From Phoronis australis (taxonomy: Eukaryota; Phoronida; Phoronidae), in assembly GCA_002633005.1 (NCBI GenBank), contig NMRA01000227.1, forward strand, positions 179,863 through 222,102: DNA of 42,240 bases. Direction: 5' to 3'. Every line of letters begins with the position of its first letter. The stretch's first letter is position 1. This document shows, piece after piece, positions 1-10,925 of this stretch. The notes beneath the pieces are model-generated. The model was not told the DNA's origin and made no database searches. It worked only from the letters and a program-made list of their open reading frames with translations. The position numbers were made by a program, and so were the translations under genes.

Positions 1-155
1 ATAAAGGAAGTTGTTACCTCCGAAAATTTCAAATTTCAGTTGATCCATTCTTGTTGTTTTATTTACCGATTTATATTCTTCATTTCATGAAACAATAGTA
101 TCCTTGGGAGGATCTGGATCGCCTTATTTAGTTTCAGATATATTTTCTACGTTAT
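1..155 (-). repeat. Partial copy of a 174-bp interspersed repeat
   Basis: This stretch is the reverse complement, with few differences, of 26069-26225. The match ends at the GTTA of 151-154, which is the same end as in the other copy. The window begins about 20 bases inside the element, so this copy is cut by the window edge. No coding capacity or terminal inverted repeat is visible. Confidence 0.85.
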
Positions 156-1090
156 AAATGGACAAGGACGGAAGCCACATCGAACCATTTTTCAATACTG
201 AATTTTACTTCAAAACCATTTTCCAACTATGGCATGAGCCAGTGATTGCGCATTTTGTAGGTTTTGCCGAAACTCAGGTGAACTTGCGGCAAAAGGCCGC
301 CAATGTTCCAATCAGGTACTACCAAAGCCAATCTACTGTTAGGCCTATGCTGCTTCTTCAATTGACCAGAGGCTCAGAAATGTAAAATTATTCACCAATT
401 CAGTCCTGAGTTGCGTTGTGGAGTGAATGCTGCTGACTATATATTTAACTGCAGTATAGGCGTAGTACAGGAAACGCAAAACCTAGGTCTCCGTTTATCG
501 CAGGCCAAGTGCGACATGAGTCCTATTTATTACAGTAACAATTCGCAATTTATTCCAATAATACTTTAGCCAATCAGAAGCCACAAATAATTACTCTAAT
601 AAATATTTATTACTATAATTAATCATATATTTATTCCAGAAATAAATATTTATTACTGGAATAAATCAGCCAATCAGATGAGTACCAGGAATAATTACTG
701 TAATAAATACATCGGACTTACAGTGTTGCGGCTTGGCCTACCTCTCATGTGAATTGTCTCACTGAATGCGTTCACAAGTATGGATGAAAATACCTAAATT
801 TATTGTGGAAAAAGTAAGGAAGTTGTTATCGAACACCGCGGAAACATCGAGTACATCATTAAAAACATCGAACATCTAGTTATAGGTAATGTCAAACAAA
901 ATACTGACATCAAATGTACGTAAAATAAAATCAAATATTAATATGAAGTATGGAATATAAACATAATTTTTTGAACATCGGAATTTTGCAATACATAACC
1001 AACGCCTGAGACACTGTCAAAACACTGATTGCTACTATAACTGATATAGCCGCTTGAGCCATGCGCGCACCCATCCTTCAATATGGGGGG
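156..1090. other. Non-coding AT-rich stretch
   Basis: No gene is recognised. Short open frames here have no domain and no splice context. Two CCAATCAGA motifs (about 570 and 672) bracket the AT-rich palindrome at 631-664, which suggests a small AT-rich foldback element at roughly 540-715. Confidence 0.5.
631..664. repeat. Near-perfect 34-nt AT-rich palindrome
   Basis: The sequence reads TTATTCCAG, an AT-rich centre, then CTGGAATAA. The two halves are reverse complements with one mismatch pair. Related TTATTCCA and AATAAATATTTATTA strings flank it, so it is probably the centre of a small foldback element. Confidence 0.7.
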
Positions 1091-1106
1091 GCTCGAATTC
1101 CTGACG

Positions 1107-1265
1107 ATGTGGGCCTTTCGGTAACAAAAAGCGGGCGGACTAAAATAAAAAAAAACGGGGACACCACCCTGAATTGCGCGTTTGTGCTTGTTTAGTGGAC
1201 TTAGCGGTCTCACTTTTTGTTTCTCAGGGGCGGACCTTTTGCCCGCTTCGCCCGAGCCCCCCTGG
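1107..1265. repeat. Dispersed repeat, related to 4395-4500
   Basis: A run starting CCTTTCGGTAACAAAAAGCG with GGACTAAA downstream resembles CCTTTCGCCGACAAAAATCG with GGACTAAA at about 4400. Both continue into a TG-rich stretch with GTCTGTGCG or GTTTGTGCT. The two copies are in the same orientation and diverged. The family is not recognised. Confidence 0.5.
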
Positions 1266-1303
1266 GTACGCACATGCCGCATAACCGGACGAGCGATACA
1301 ACT

Positions 1304-1390
1304 GTCTCGAACACATCGAGTCTCGCTGAGTTAACACTGCGGAGTGCATGAATCACCCCCTCATCCGATGACTTCACCACTAGGCTAACA
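1304..1390 (-). repeat. Possible tRNA-derived SINE head
   Basis: On the minus strand TTAGCCTAGTGGTGAAGTC resembles a pol III A box and TGTTCGAGAC resembles a B box. The spacing of about 75 nt between them is longer than usual, so this may be decayed or a coincidence. Confidence 0.3.
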
Positions 1391-1732
1391 GATGCGCTTC
1401 GACTCGGAATCAATCGCATCATAGACTATAGTCTGTGGTGGTACGGTTTGTCGCTTTAACGCTAAGAGGTGGCATTAGCGATTTCCGGTTGTAAGGAATC
1501 GACAATGCAATATGTGACTGTGAGTATATAAAAGAGGTGTATTTCACCGGTATGGTTTACAAACTGATAAACATTAAACGTGTGCTAGTCCCCTACAAAC
1601 ACTGAAGAAGTAATAGTCAAAAATTTTAGAGAACTTTCTACATATAGACACCGGTGACCTAAAGTGGTGAAGCATAAAATAAAAAGCAGTTGATTCAATG
1701 TCATACTGCTGTGAGTGTGAGTGCTGACTACG

Positions 1733-1885
1733 TGAACTTGGAATCCTGCTTAATCTCAAGATTAAGCGGTAGTGAGTGTTGCGTGAACTTGGAATTCCAA
1801 GATCACGCAAGTGATTGTGTGATCTTGAGATTAAGCAAACTGCCAAACCCCATACATGAACTCTTGCGTGAACTTGGAATTAAGG
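1733..1885. repeat. Copies of the GTGAACTTGGAAT terminal-repeat motif
   Basis: GTGAACTTGGAAT occurs three times, and CTTAATCTCAAGATTAAG plus a TTCCAAGATCACGCAAG inverted match fill the gaps. The string GAGTGTTGCGTGAACTTG is the same as the termini of the element at 36137-36478, so this looks like the end or a collapsed copy of that family. Confidence 0.5.
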
Positions 1886-1890
1886 GGCTG

Positions 1891-2838
1891 CCTGCCACGT
1901 CGTAGGCAATGACCATCGCCTCTGTTGGCCCGAACCAGAGTTGATGCAGAGGCTATAGGCGCTCTGTACGCCGGAAGCTTTTCGGCGAATTATGCCTCGC
2001 ACCGACTAAACCATCAAAGTCACGTTGTTATAAATACCTGTTGCGCATAGAGGAACACCTGAGGAGGTTGTCGATGTGTTTAATTCCTTCCAACTCGAAC
2101 AAATACTCCCATTATCAAACTTTTTCTTCGAGCAGCCCTTATTTCAGTTCCCAAATTCGTGAACTCAACATTTTTATACTGCGCACGCTCCAATATTTAC
2201 CGCGCTGGCTAGGTGATGTGACTTCATGACCTCAATCTTTGAATAGGCCAAAGGTGAGCCATTGCGGTCTTGTCAGTCAAATGTTCGTTTCTAAAATGCC
2301 ACCACTTATACTTGTCTTTAATTGGCGTTACTTGAAACTGATTGTATTTCTATGAATTATTGTTCTTATTTGATAAAAATAAATGCTGTTGATATGACAT
2401 TTAATAGTCTTTGTGCACATATTTGACATTTTAATGTTTAACAACACGGCAAATGCACGACTGGTTCCCGGCAGCACGTACGCGAAGGGTGGGAACTTCA
2501 GCTTTCAAAGTTCGCCGGTAGGTCCGCAACTTCTGACCTTCGGCCTGTTAAAAAAGTGAAAATATTGATTTCACGATTTTGGGAACTGAAATAGGGACTG
2601 CTCGAAGAAAAAGTTTCATAACGGGAGTATTTGTTCGAGTTGAAAGGAGTTAAACGCATCGACAACCTCCTAAGGTGTTCCTCTATGCGCAAAAGGTATT
2701 TACAACAACGTGACTTTGACGGTTTAGTCGGTGCGAGGCATAATTCGCCGAAAAGCTTCCGGCGTACAGAGCGCCTATAGCCTCTGCATCGCCTCTGGTT
2801 CGGGCCAACAGAGGCGATGGTCATTGCCTACCTGCCAC
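1891..2838. mobile_element. Foldback DNA element with 8-bp target duplication
   Basis: Two arms of about 273 bp (1902-2175 and 2559-2831) are reverse complements at roughly 90% identity and surround a loop of about 380 bp. The element is flanked by the direct repeat CCTGCCAC (1891-1898 and 2831-2838), with termini reading TAGGCAATGACC. An 8-bp target duplication is typical of hAT-type and P-type elements, but no transposase is present, so it is non-autonomous. A diverged third copy of part of the arm lies at 26790-26955. Confidence 0.8.
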
Positions 2839-2843
2839 ACAAT

Positions 2844-3397
2844 CACAGGCGTCCTCAGCTTCTGATCGTCCCTAATACACTACATATAATACTACAAGGT
2901 ATGACACTCCCGACCAGAAATTCCACGGGTGCTTCACTTCAGTTGTCCATATCAAACACAAAACTCAATAAATTTACACAAAACATGGTTTCAGCAAACC
3001 ACTAGTAATTGTTCTTTCTTTTAATACCATTCACAGTGTCCTATTCCGGCGACTTCTTAAGAAATTCGCAGTCAAAGAACAAAAATGTTCACAAAAAGCC
3101 CACACACACTTTTATCTTGGACCGCTCAAGGTCAAAGATGGTACGGAAATTGCCGGTTTGTCGCGTAAAGTCACGATGTCGATAACTCTACACTTAGCCT
3201 CCAGGAGAAAAACTTATTGAGTTCTTCCGTAACTCATTGGCAATTTCCGTACCGTCCTTGACCTCGAGCGGTCCAAGATAAAAGAGTGTGTTTGGTGGCT
3301 GAAGTGAAGCACCCGTGGAATTTCTGGTCGGGAGTGTCATACCTTGTAGTATTATATGTGTATTGGGGACGATCAGAAGCTGAGGACGCCTGTGCAC
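2844..3397. repeat. Second inverted repeat with interrupted left arm
   Basis: The left arm (2844-2942 plus about 3106-3155) pairs with the right arm (3239-3397). It begins CACAGGCGTCCTC and ends GAGGACGCCTGTG. The left arm carries about 160 bp (2943-3105) absent from the right arm, which suggests a later insertion or a deletion from the right. It abuts the preceding foldback element. Confidence 0.75.
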
Positions 3398-3689
3398 AGA
3401 ACAAGGCGCTTGGGCTGAAATAATTACTGAACCGGTAGGCTACGGAGATAAAAATTTCTAAAAATCAAGATAAAGCTCCCATGGCCTGGTCATCAGTACC
3501 GAGGGACTGGAATAAAAAATCATTTAAAGGACTGTATTGTGATTACTGTTCCCTCAGTGATGCACTGAGCATTCAAGGTCATAGCCCTACGGCTACGGTG
3601 GCCATTTGAGTCGTATTATTTTCTGTGCTGCTGCTTATTCCAATATCAAAATAAAGCTTGATGTTTGAAATTCAGGGCTTGGAGTGACC
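3398..3689. other. No gene seen
   Basis: Intergenic sequence between the inverted repeat and the LINE tail. Nothing recognisable. Confidence 0.4.
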
Positions 3690-4325
3690 ATTTATTTATT
3701 TATCATTGTGATATTTAAAATGAGGATGGCCTCTTCAGTGATAGCACTGCTTTCCAAGAGGGCCCTCAACAAGAAAAACAGTTATATAATACAGTGAAGC
3801 AATAAAACAACAATGAAATATACGTAACAAAGATACAATTAAAACAGTTAAGGTTAAGAATTAAGACAATAACTAAATGACAAATAATGGTAAAAAATTA
3901 ACTAAGACAGGTGAAATAAATTAAGAGATGACTCTAGACAATGAGAGTATTTACGACAATGAAAAAATGACATCATTAAGACAGGCAGGGTATAAAAGTT
4001 TAAGTAAATTACAGCCACTTTTTAACATTAACTTTAAAGGTAGTAATTGAATTGGACCGTTTAATTTCTAGGCTAAAAGAATTCCATATTATAGCAGCTG
4101 CATAGATAAAAGATCTCTTGCCCGTCTCGGTTTTAATTTTTTTAGAAGAAACATTGCCAGCAACAGAAGAACGTGTAGAATAAACAGCCTGACTGCTATT
4201 GAATTTACTGCTGAGATATGCAGGAGCCACGCCATTGATACATCTGTATATACAACAGGCAGAGAGATATTTATTTCTTTGTCTTACTTTAATAAATCCC
4301 AGCTTAGAGTACAAGTCGTCAATGA
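3690..4325 (-). mobile_element. 5'-truncated LINE (CR1/L2-like), 3' end only
   Basis: The minus-strand frame ending at 4009 encodes the typical C-terminal tail of a non-LTR retrotransposon reverse transcriptase: VRQRNKY, YRCINGVAPAYLS, a TRSS segment, then RSFIYAAAIIWNS and FKVNVKKWL at the end. The 3' UTR runs on to a short TAAA-type tail at 3691-3703. The RT catalytic core is missing, and similarity stops near 4325, so this is a dead 5'-truncated copy. Truncation at the 5' end is the normal result of incomplete target-primed reverse transcription. CR1, L2 and Rex1 share this tail, so the clade is not certain. Confidence 0.8.
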
Positions 4326-4394
4326 CAATGACAAAAAACGCGGAAACTTTTACGGCCCAAATCCTGCGCGCTACCCAGCCTTGAAATGGTCGAT

Positions 4395-4500
4395 GTGAAC
4401 CTTTCGCCGACAAAAATCGGGAGGACTAAAAAAAACGTTACCACCATCAGTAGCATGCGTCTGTGCGTCCTTTTAGCTCGTCCGTCCACTCCCAACCCAC
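4395..4500. repeat. Second copy of dispersed repeat seen at 1107-1265
   Basis: See the shared CCTTTCG, ACAAAAA and GGACTAAA blocks in the same order and orientation as at 1107. It directly abuts the 5' break of the LINE. Confidence 0.45.
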
Positions 4501-5542
4501 ACATTTTTGGCTGCAGAGCTGTAGTATTTGTCTCCGCGGTTTACAATAACACGAGACGCCATTGAAAATCCCACCACGCTATCCCAGATGCCCCGGCAAT
4601 GTTGACAATTTACGTTCCTCCGAAACATAAAGAGCAACTTCCGCTTTTCGAGGTGAACGTCGTCTGCAACACCGCGGTAAGAAAGGAATTTGCCACGGAA
4701 ATTTTATATCAAATCTGATTTTTTTTTACGCGGAAATATAATAAAATGCGCGGACAGAACGTTTGAAAAAGCGGAAATCTGCGTTTCCGCGGAAAATTCC
4801 AAGCCTTGGAAATTAGTGCTTGGTTGATGTTTGATCAAGAGGTGAATTAAACATTCACTAATTGGTTGCAATACATTTTATTACATTTTCTGTTAATTTT
4901 GGAAGACTTAGTGACGGAGTTTTTTTCTTCCCCGTAAATTCCAAGTTTAAGCAAGATACGCCCTTGATTTAAATTGGAATAATTCAATTTCTGCTTTACA
5001 AAAAATCACATAGTGAACCAAACATTCGGTAACTGGTTGCAACACATTTTAAATGTATTTTCTATTAATTTTGGAACACTTCTGAGCACATTCGCATTTT
5101 TTTCTACTCAATTTCAAGTTTAAGCAAGGGCGTGGCTCATTTAAACTTGGTATAATTCAATTTCTGCTTTACAAAAACTCACGTGGTGAACCAAAAATTC
5201 TCTGACTGGTTGCAATACAATTTATTACTTTTGGAACACTTCCGAGTGCATTCGCATATTTTCTACCTAATTTCAAGTTTAAGCAAGCCACACCGGTTGC
5301 TTTAACTTGGAATAATTCAAAGTTTACAAAAATCACATGACGGACCAAACATTCTTTAACTGTTTGCAATACACTTTAAATGCATTTTCTATTACTTTCG
5401 GAACACTTCTGAGCACACTGACTCGCAGTTTTTTCTACCCAATTCCAAGTTTAAGCAAGGGCCTGGCTCACTTGGAATAATTCAGTTTCTGCCTTACAAA
5501 AAATCACGTGGTAAACCGAACATTCTCTAACTGGTTGCAATA

Positions 5543-6939
5543 CCGCATTCGCCGTAATAACTGCCCAGGGCGCTTAGAAAAGTTCGGTTCAGGGGGGGGG
5601 GCGCTTATTATAACCCAAGGCGGTTGAAACCCTGTCTCCGAAACGGGTGAAATCTGAAGCTAGAATTCATCAAATTTACGCTCTGTGACGTATATGTAAT
5701 CTATGAAAGACTCAACTAAACTGTGGTGCATTGCTATCAAACTTAGCTGCTAAATTACGATCATTTTACAGAAAATTGTGCTGAAATCCCAGGACGAAAA
5801 CTCGCCGACTGACTGCCTCGAAATCGCTGTCTTCGATATGGCGATATGGCTACTTCAATGCTTGAATAAAAATGGTTTCGACTCAAGCAAATTACCTGGA
5901 ATCCTCATTAAGTTTTATAAGTAGCGTCTCTAGGATTTTTTAAGTTCTCGTGGAGTCTGGATTAACGGCAGGTTTAAGTAGAGATCTGTGCAACATTGTG
6001 CCATCTAAATGTATGATCGGCAACACGGCGAGAAAAATGTCTGGACGAACACACATGTTGTTGTTACGTGACGTTTGTTTTGAAGTTCGTCTGCAGTAAG
6101 CGAGCGCGTGCGTGTCACCAGAGTTCATTTGCCAAAGCAGACCGTCTTTTGGCCAGAGCCACGCAATCTAACTAGCTAGATGTGTCTAAGGAAATTTGTA
6201 CAAGCAGTAGGCCTAAACCAGAGCGTGTTTCATTCAGCACTTGCCAGTCTCGTGCTAAAAACTTTCAACATTTTTCTCGGTAAGGCCCATATATTGGTTG
6301 CCGTTTAGTCATTTTTCGGTGTAAGGGTGTGTAAGCATTCACTGTCAGTTGTCATTTTATCGGATATTCGGCTTAAAAAAACACCAATTATGGTTAATCA
6401 AACAATCCATCTTAAAAATAACGCAAACGTGTTTTATAGTATTAGAAATTGTCAGAAATTAGTGCCAATATTCATTTCTTGCCGATGCTATGCTACCCGT
6501 TTCATGAATGGATAGTTCCCGACTAATGTCTTTGATGAAAAGTTCGTGTATGTAGCGCGCGCTTCCTGGCCACGTGCGTTTAACACCGAGTTATTTTTAT
6601 TCATGAAACAGTCGATGTGTCTACTGAAAGGTCAGACCATAGTGGGACACTGTCGTCGCGAGAGTGTAGCAACGCTGTTGCTTTCTTTTTGAAGCGCTGC
6701 GTTACTTTGAAGTGTAAAGTCACGGCTAAATACAAAAGTAGCAGTGCTCTGGTGGTCTAGAAGACCTGTGCAAAAATTTTTTGATAAATTGAAGACGTTA
6801 CTGTAGCCGAGTTTTAGGACTGTAGGTACGTCATTGTTCGCATGTACACGTTCATGGAGTGGGCACTTATTTCAGCAAAGTCTGAAAACGCGTGGGGGGG
6901 CGCTGATAGGTGCATGGGCGGTTATTACGGCGAATACGG
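5543..6939. mobile_element. TA-flanked DNA transposon inserted in satellite
   Basis: The satellite unit GCAATACACT is split into GCAATA and TACACT, with 1397 bp between. The inserted DNA has terminal inverted repeats: CCGCATTCGCCGTAATAAC on the left and its complement with one change on the right, followed by G-rich runs (5593-5601 and 6893-6901). The duplicated target is TA, as in Tc1/mariner-type elements. The interior has only short open frames and no recognisable DDE/D transposase, so it is probably non-autonomous. The family is not recognised. Confidence 0.85.
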
Positions 6940-7186
6940 TACACTGTAAATGCATTTTCTATTACTTTTGAAACACCTCTGAATGCACTTCGAAGTTTTT
7001 TTTTGTGCCCAATTCTGAGTTTAAGCAAGTCATGCCCTTGCTTAAACTTGGAATAATTCAATTTCTTCTTTACAAAAAATTGTGTGGTATACCAAACATT
7101 CTCTGACCGGTTACAGTATGTCATAAATGCATTTTCTATTACGTTTGGAACACTTCTGAATACATTCGCAATTGTTTTCTACCCAG

Positions 7187-7227
7187 TTCCAAGTTTAAGC
7201 AAGCCACGCCCTTGCTTAAACTTGGAA
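7187..7227. repeat. Perfect 17-bp hairpin in satellite unit
   Basis: Arms TTCCAAGTTTAAGCAAG and CTTGCTTAAACTTGGAA are perfect complements around the 7-nt loop CCACGCC. Diverged versions occur in each neighbouring unit. Confidence 0.9.
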
Positions 7228-7528
7228 TGATTGTATAGCTTTACAAAAAGTCACATGGTGAACCAAACATTCTCTGACTGGTTACAATATGTTGTAAGCA
7301 CAACTTTTTTCTTATCTTCAGACTTTACTGAACACGCTAACAATTATTTTCTTCCGAATTCCTTGTTTAAGCTGGCCACGCCACTGCTTCAACTTGAAAT
7401 AATTCTATTTTCGCTTTACAAACCCTATGTTGTGAAGTAAGCATTTTCTGAAAGATTACAAGCGTGAACAAGTTCTTATGTCCATGTAAATTATCGGCAA
7501 TTAATTTTTACCCAATACCAAGTTTAAA

Positions 7529-7955
7529 AGATGACTGTAGTAAAAATAATGCCACAGTAAACCGGTTCTAACATTCAAATGAAACTCACATTTGCCCGAG
7601 TTATGCTCCAAACAAAAGCTGATTAATATTCATTGTAAAAACACTGATCCTGACAGCAATCTCTGATTGGCTGATATGTCAGTGATTGACAGGGCATCGA
7701 CTGCTTATCACATATTTCTGCTCCATATTGGGGCATTGAGTGGATAGAGTTTACATGGCGTTTTATCATTGTATCACAGATTCTTATTTACTGTTTGCCT
7801 GTGTTGTAAAAATTTTTCCATGCCTTTTTGTATGGCACCTGGTTGTTCGAACTCTTCGTCTAAGAGGACGGACATAGGATACCATCCGTTGCCCTTGCCT
7901 TGGTACAAAGCTGTGTGCTAAATTAATTCAGAACAAAATACTGTTCTCTTTAATA
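7529..7955. other. Unrelated insert in satellite
   Basis: The satellite core stops after CCAAGTTTAA and resumes at AAGCAAACTTGGAATAATT. The about 420 bp between share no similarity with the unit. No terminal repeats or gene are visible. Confidence 0.5.
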
Positions 7956-8129
7956 AGCAAACTTGGAATAATTGTCTTTTCATTTTACAAAAAACTAAGT
8001 GGTGAAGCACGCTTTCTCTCGCAGATTACAATAAACTGTAAACACAATTCCTGTTCTTGAGACTACTCAAACACATTAGCAATCGTCTTCTACATAATTC
8101 CAAATTTAACTAGTACTTAAAACAGAATT

Positions 8130-9115
8130 GGGTTTCACATTTTTAATTTTTTTTAATACCTTTAATGAGATACTTTCATAGACAAAAATGAAATCCTGGG
8201 CCCATTCCTTTTGGAAAGCTCAGAGGGTCAGAGAAAACATGTTCTCCATGTTAGTGCAGGTGGACCAGAGTCTCTGGACCTGATGAATGTTACCAACGAA
8301 AATGGTGGATAATTTTTAAAGATATTTAAAAATAAGTATGTGACTGCATTAACAATATCTGCATGGACAGGTCTAAGATTTTATTTTTTCCAACATACCA
8401 CCAAATTACAATACAACTTAAAACATACTGCGTAAAGGTACAAAGACTAGCACACACTGTTTTTCAAACTAAACTAGACAATGTCATAATTTGACAAGGC
8501 TAATAAAGTATTTGTTTCTTTTCCAATAGAATCCAATCCAATTCTAGCTAAATCTCAACAAAAACAACTTATTGTGGAAGTCCATTCACAAACAAAAAAT
8601 TAAGGACTAGACACAATGTCGGCATTAAACTGACAAAAGTGTGATTCGGTAAAGTGACAAATTATTCTGGTGAGAAGTTTATTCAAAATTAGCAGTCTTG
8701 GAGACTTCTGTTGAAGTCTGTCTAGTTTATTTTGAAATCTTTTGGTACATGTACCTTTAAAATGCAACGTCGCAACATCCCGACTTGCACAGATATTCTG
8801 TGTGGAATAACCTTTGACCTCAGTCCTGTTGTAATTGTATTTGTCTTCCCCGAATACAGCACGCTTGGTTTTTCTTGACATCAATAGTTGCGTTGTTTTA
8901 TTCATCTCGCTACAATTTCCACATTCTGCTGCAGTAATCAATAATAATTTTTTGATGACAACACTGAGCGGACTCCATGGGATGTGTGTTGCGTAAGGAA
9001 TGGCGGTCATTTGGAAAACAATCTATCCCCCTACACACTTATCATAACTTTTGACAAATTCAATACTGCAATAAATGCTTAAATGGTGCAAAAATTTTCA
9101 ATGCTTGCCTTATGT
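8130..9115. other. No confident gene
   Basis: A minus-strand open frame of 136 codons (8600-9010) is the longest here but has no recognisable domain. A short stretch of it, with FQNKLDRLQQKSPRLL, is faintly like LINE reverse transcriptase tails. There is no supporting context. Confidence 0.3.
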
Positions 9116-9119
9116 ATAC

Positions 9120-9790
9120 AAGAGCTACATGGAATATTGAAATGCACCCACGACTGCAACGCAATTCCAGTAGTGTTTTTGGAATCGTAAAAATGGTCAT
9201 TAGATGGTGTATAATGTCTTAGACCCATCCCAATTGAGAATGTGGCATCATCTCTGTAAAACAACTATTTGCCAAATTTCATGAAAGTATGCCAACGAAC
9301 TCCTAACATTCAGAGGCAAACGGAAAAAATTGACATTAGGGTGCACAGCTTTAGTCTGATTTGTCTGTTACTCATCGTCATATGTTTCCATCTCTATAGA
9401 AGCCCATCTCTGTAGAAGCCCATCTGCCTAAAAAGGGTTAAGGAGATCCTGCTCTAGATGCTAAAAAGCAAAATTGCCCCAAAAACATCCGAAAATTAAC
9501 ATCAGCAAGGGTCTTCTCATCAGGAACACAGCTGTTAATTTTCATAATCGTCCTTTGAATGGTTTGGCAGACAGAGATGCAGACGTCAAACACATACCTG
9601 AAAATTTTAAAATGGCCACCAGGTGGCACAGAATATTAAATCTGTCCAAAAATGGGAAGGCGTTGTGGTCTCCTTAATAGAAACCTATTTGCTGTATTTC
9701 TTGAAAATACACAACTGAAATTCGAAGGTACGGAGGCAAACTTAAAAAAGTTGATTTTGTCACAATAACAGATTCCATTTTTGACTAGAG
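9120..9790 (-). repeat. Decayed ~200-bp module family, minus orientation
   Basis: Read on the minus strand, this contains CACCTGGTGGCCATTTTA, TGTTCCTGATGAGAAG and GCTGATGTTAATTTT, which match the plus-strand text near 22480-22560 (TTCCTGATGAGAAGAG, GCTGATGTTGATTTTTGG). At least two degenerate modules are present. Confidence 0.6.
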
Positions 9791-9889
9791 TCTGCCCTAA
9801 CTTTAATTAAAAGGGGAAAAAATGTTAAAACTAAGAATAATACGTAAGCAAGAATTATTAATCTTTCCACTCCCCATATTTTGTTGGCA

Positions 9890-10005
9890 TCAGGTGATAC
9901 ATAGTTACATCTAAAATGCTCTCTGTCCCCACCAAGGTTTGAAACCAGGACTCTCTGCTAGCCTGTTAGCCAACAGCTGATGTGATCAACATATGGCATA
10001 TGTGA
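9890..10005 (-). repeat. tRNA-derived SINE
   Basis: On the minus strand a GGTTTCAAACC B box (9936-9946) lies downstream of an A-box-like TTGGCTAACAGGC (about 9965-9985). It is followed by CTTGGTGGGGACAGAGAGC, a typical tRNA-SINE continuation. The tail runs on in an AT-rich stretch to about 9800. No tRNA-like cloverleaf is intact, so it is a SINE, not a tRNA gene. Confidence 0.6.
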
Positions 10006-10019
10006 AGGCCAACAGTTAT

Positions 10020-10785
10020 ACGATATCACTCACTGCGCAGTAAAGGAACAGTGTTCAAGCATCAGGTTAAGGTTATGGGAGGTCCTAGACAAATGTCCAA
10101 ACTTGGTAAAGCTGAAAACATATCTTGCAAATGGCTGATAGGATTCTAATAAAAACTTTCAAATCTTGTACTTTATGCACTGTTTCCCATCAGGCTTTTA
10201 GGGATTGCCATTTGACTGATCTACTTTGGCATGGGAGGGCTAGCTAAAATAGGGACTTTCAGTGGTTTCATGAAAAACTTAAAAATTGAATAAAACGAAA
10301 TGGGTTACTTAGAAAACAGAATCGGCATTTTTCAGATTTCATCTTGAACATTTATATAAAAAGAAAATTGGTCATGTTATCGACTCCACTGTTTTGCTAT
10401 GAATGTATTCTCCTTTTCCGAAATCTTATTAAAAATATGGTCAAGGGACCCAATTAATGGCAGATTGATATATAAAGACTTTAAGTCAATATATACAGAC
10501 TTTCTACTTTCATGAATTAAGGTAGTGTTTTAGAAAGTTAAATTCCAAAGTTTGTAGATATTTGTCTTTAAGGTGCCACATGAACCTTATGTCCTGACAT
10601 TAAATTTTGGGCTACTCATATTGTTTCATTACATGACTACTGATAGTACTTCTGTCCTCTGATTGTCTGGAACACAGTTTGATAATTTTGACCCACCTCT
10701 CTGTGGAATAACACTTTTCATTTACGCCACCAGGATGTCGCGCAACTTTAGGACCTCCGACGTTACTATCTGCTAGCCTATGCAT
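10020..10785. other. No gene seen
   Basis: AT-rich intergenic sequence with no domain-bearing frame, no RNA gene and no clear repeat. Confidence 0.4.
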
Positions 10786-10787
10786 TG

Positions 10788-10925
10788 CCATGGGCCGCGC
10801 AGCACTGAAAAAGGGGGGCTAAAGCCCCCCCTGCTCCCCCTGTGGTGCACTGCCTATAGACCATGGGTGGCGCAGCTCTGATAAAAGTAGGGGGGGCTAT
10901 AGCCCCCCAGTCCCCTATTGTGCGC
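10788..10925. repeat. Two 73-bp tandem units with G6/C6 palindromes
   Basis: Units begin CCATGGGCCGCGCAGC (10788) and CCATGGGTGGCGCAGC (10861). Each holds a strong palindrome, GGGGGGCTAAAGCCCCCC and GGGGGGCTATAGCCCCCC. The shape resembles termini of non-autonomous elements with G-rich ends. Confidence 0.75.

Larger units (their letters stand above)
4840..8120. repeat. ~171-bp satellite array with hairpin core (interrupted)
   Basis: Units recur at about 171-bp spacing, marked by (AA/GA)CTGGTTGCAATAC near 4860, 5031, 5202, 5358 and 5530, then near 7107, 7278, 7452 and 8022. Each unit also carries ATTTTCTATTA, GGAACACTTCTGA, a TTCCAAGTTTAAGCAAG / CTTGCTTAAACTTGG inverted pair and CTTTACAAAAAATCAC. 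The array is broken by a transposon (5543-6939) and by about 420 bp of unrelated sequence (7529-7955). Units decay towards the right end. No protein is encoded; open frames here are accidental. Confidence 0.9.

Noticed and set aside
8600-9010. 136-codon minus-strand frame as a gene
   Set aside because: No domain, no splice or promoter context; only a faint LINE-like phrase.
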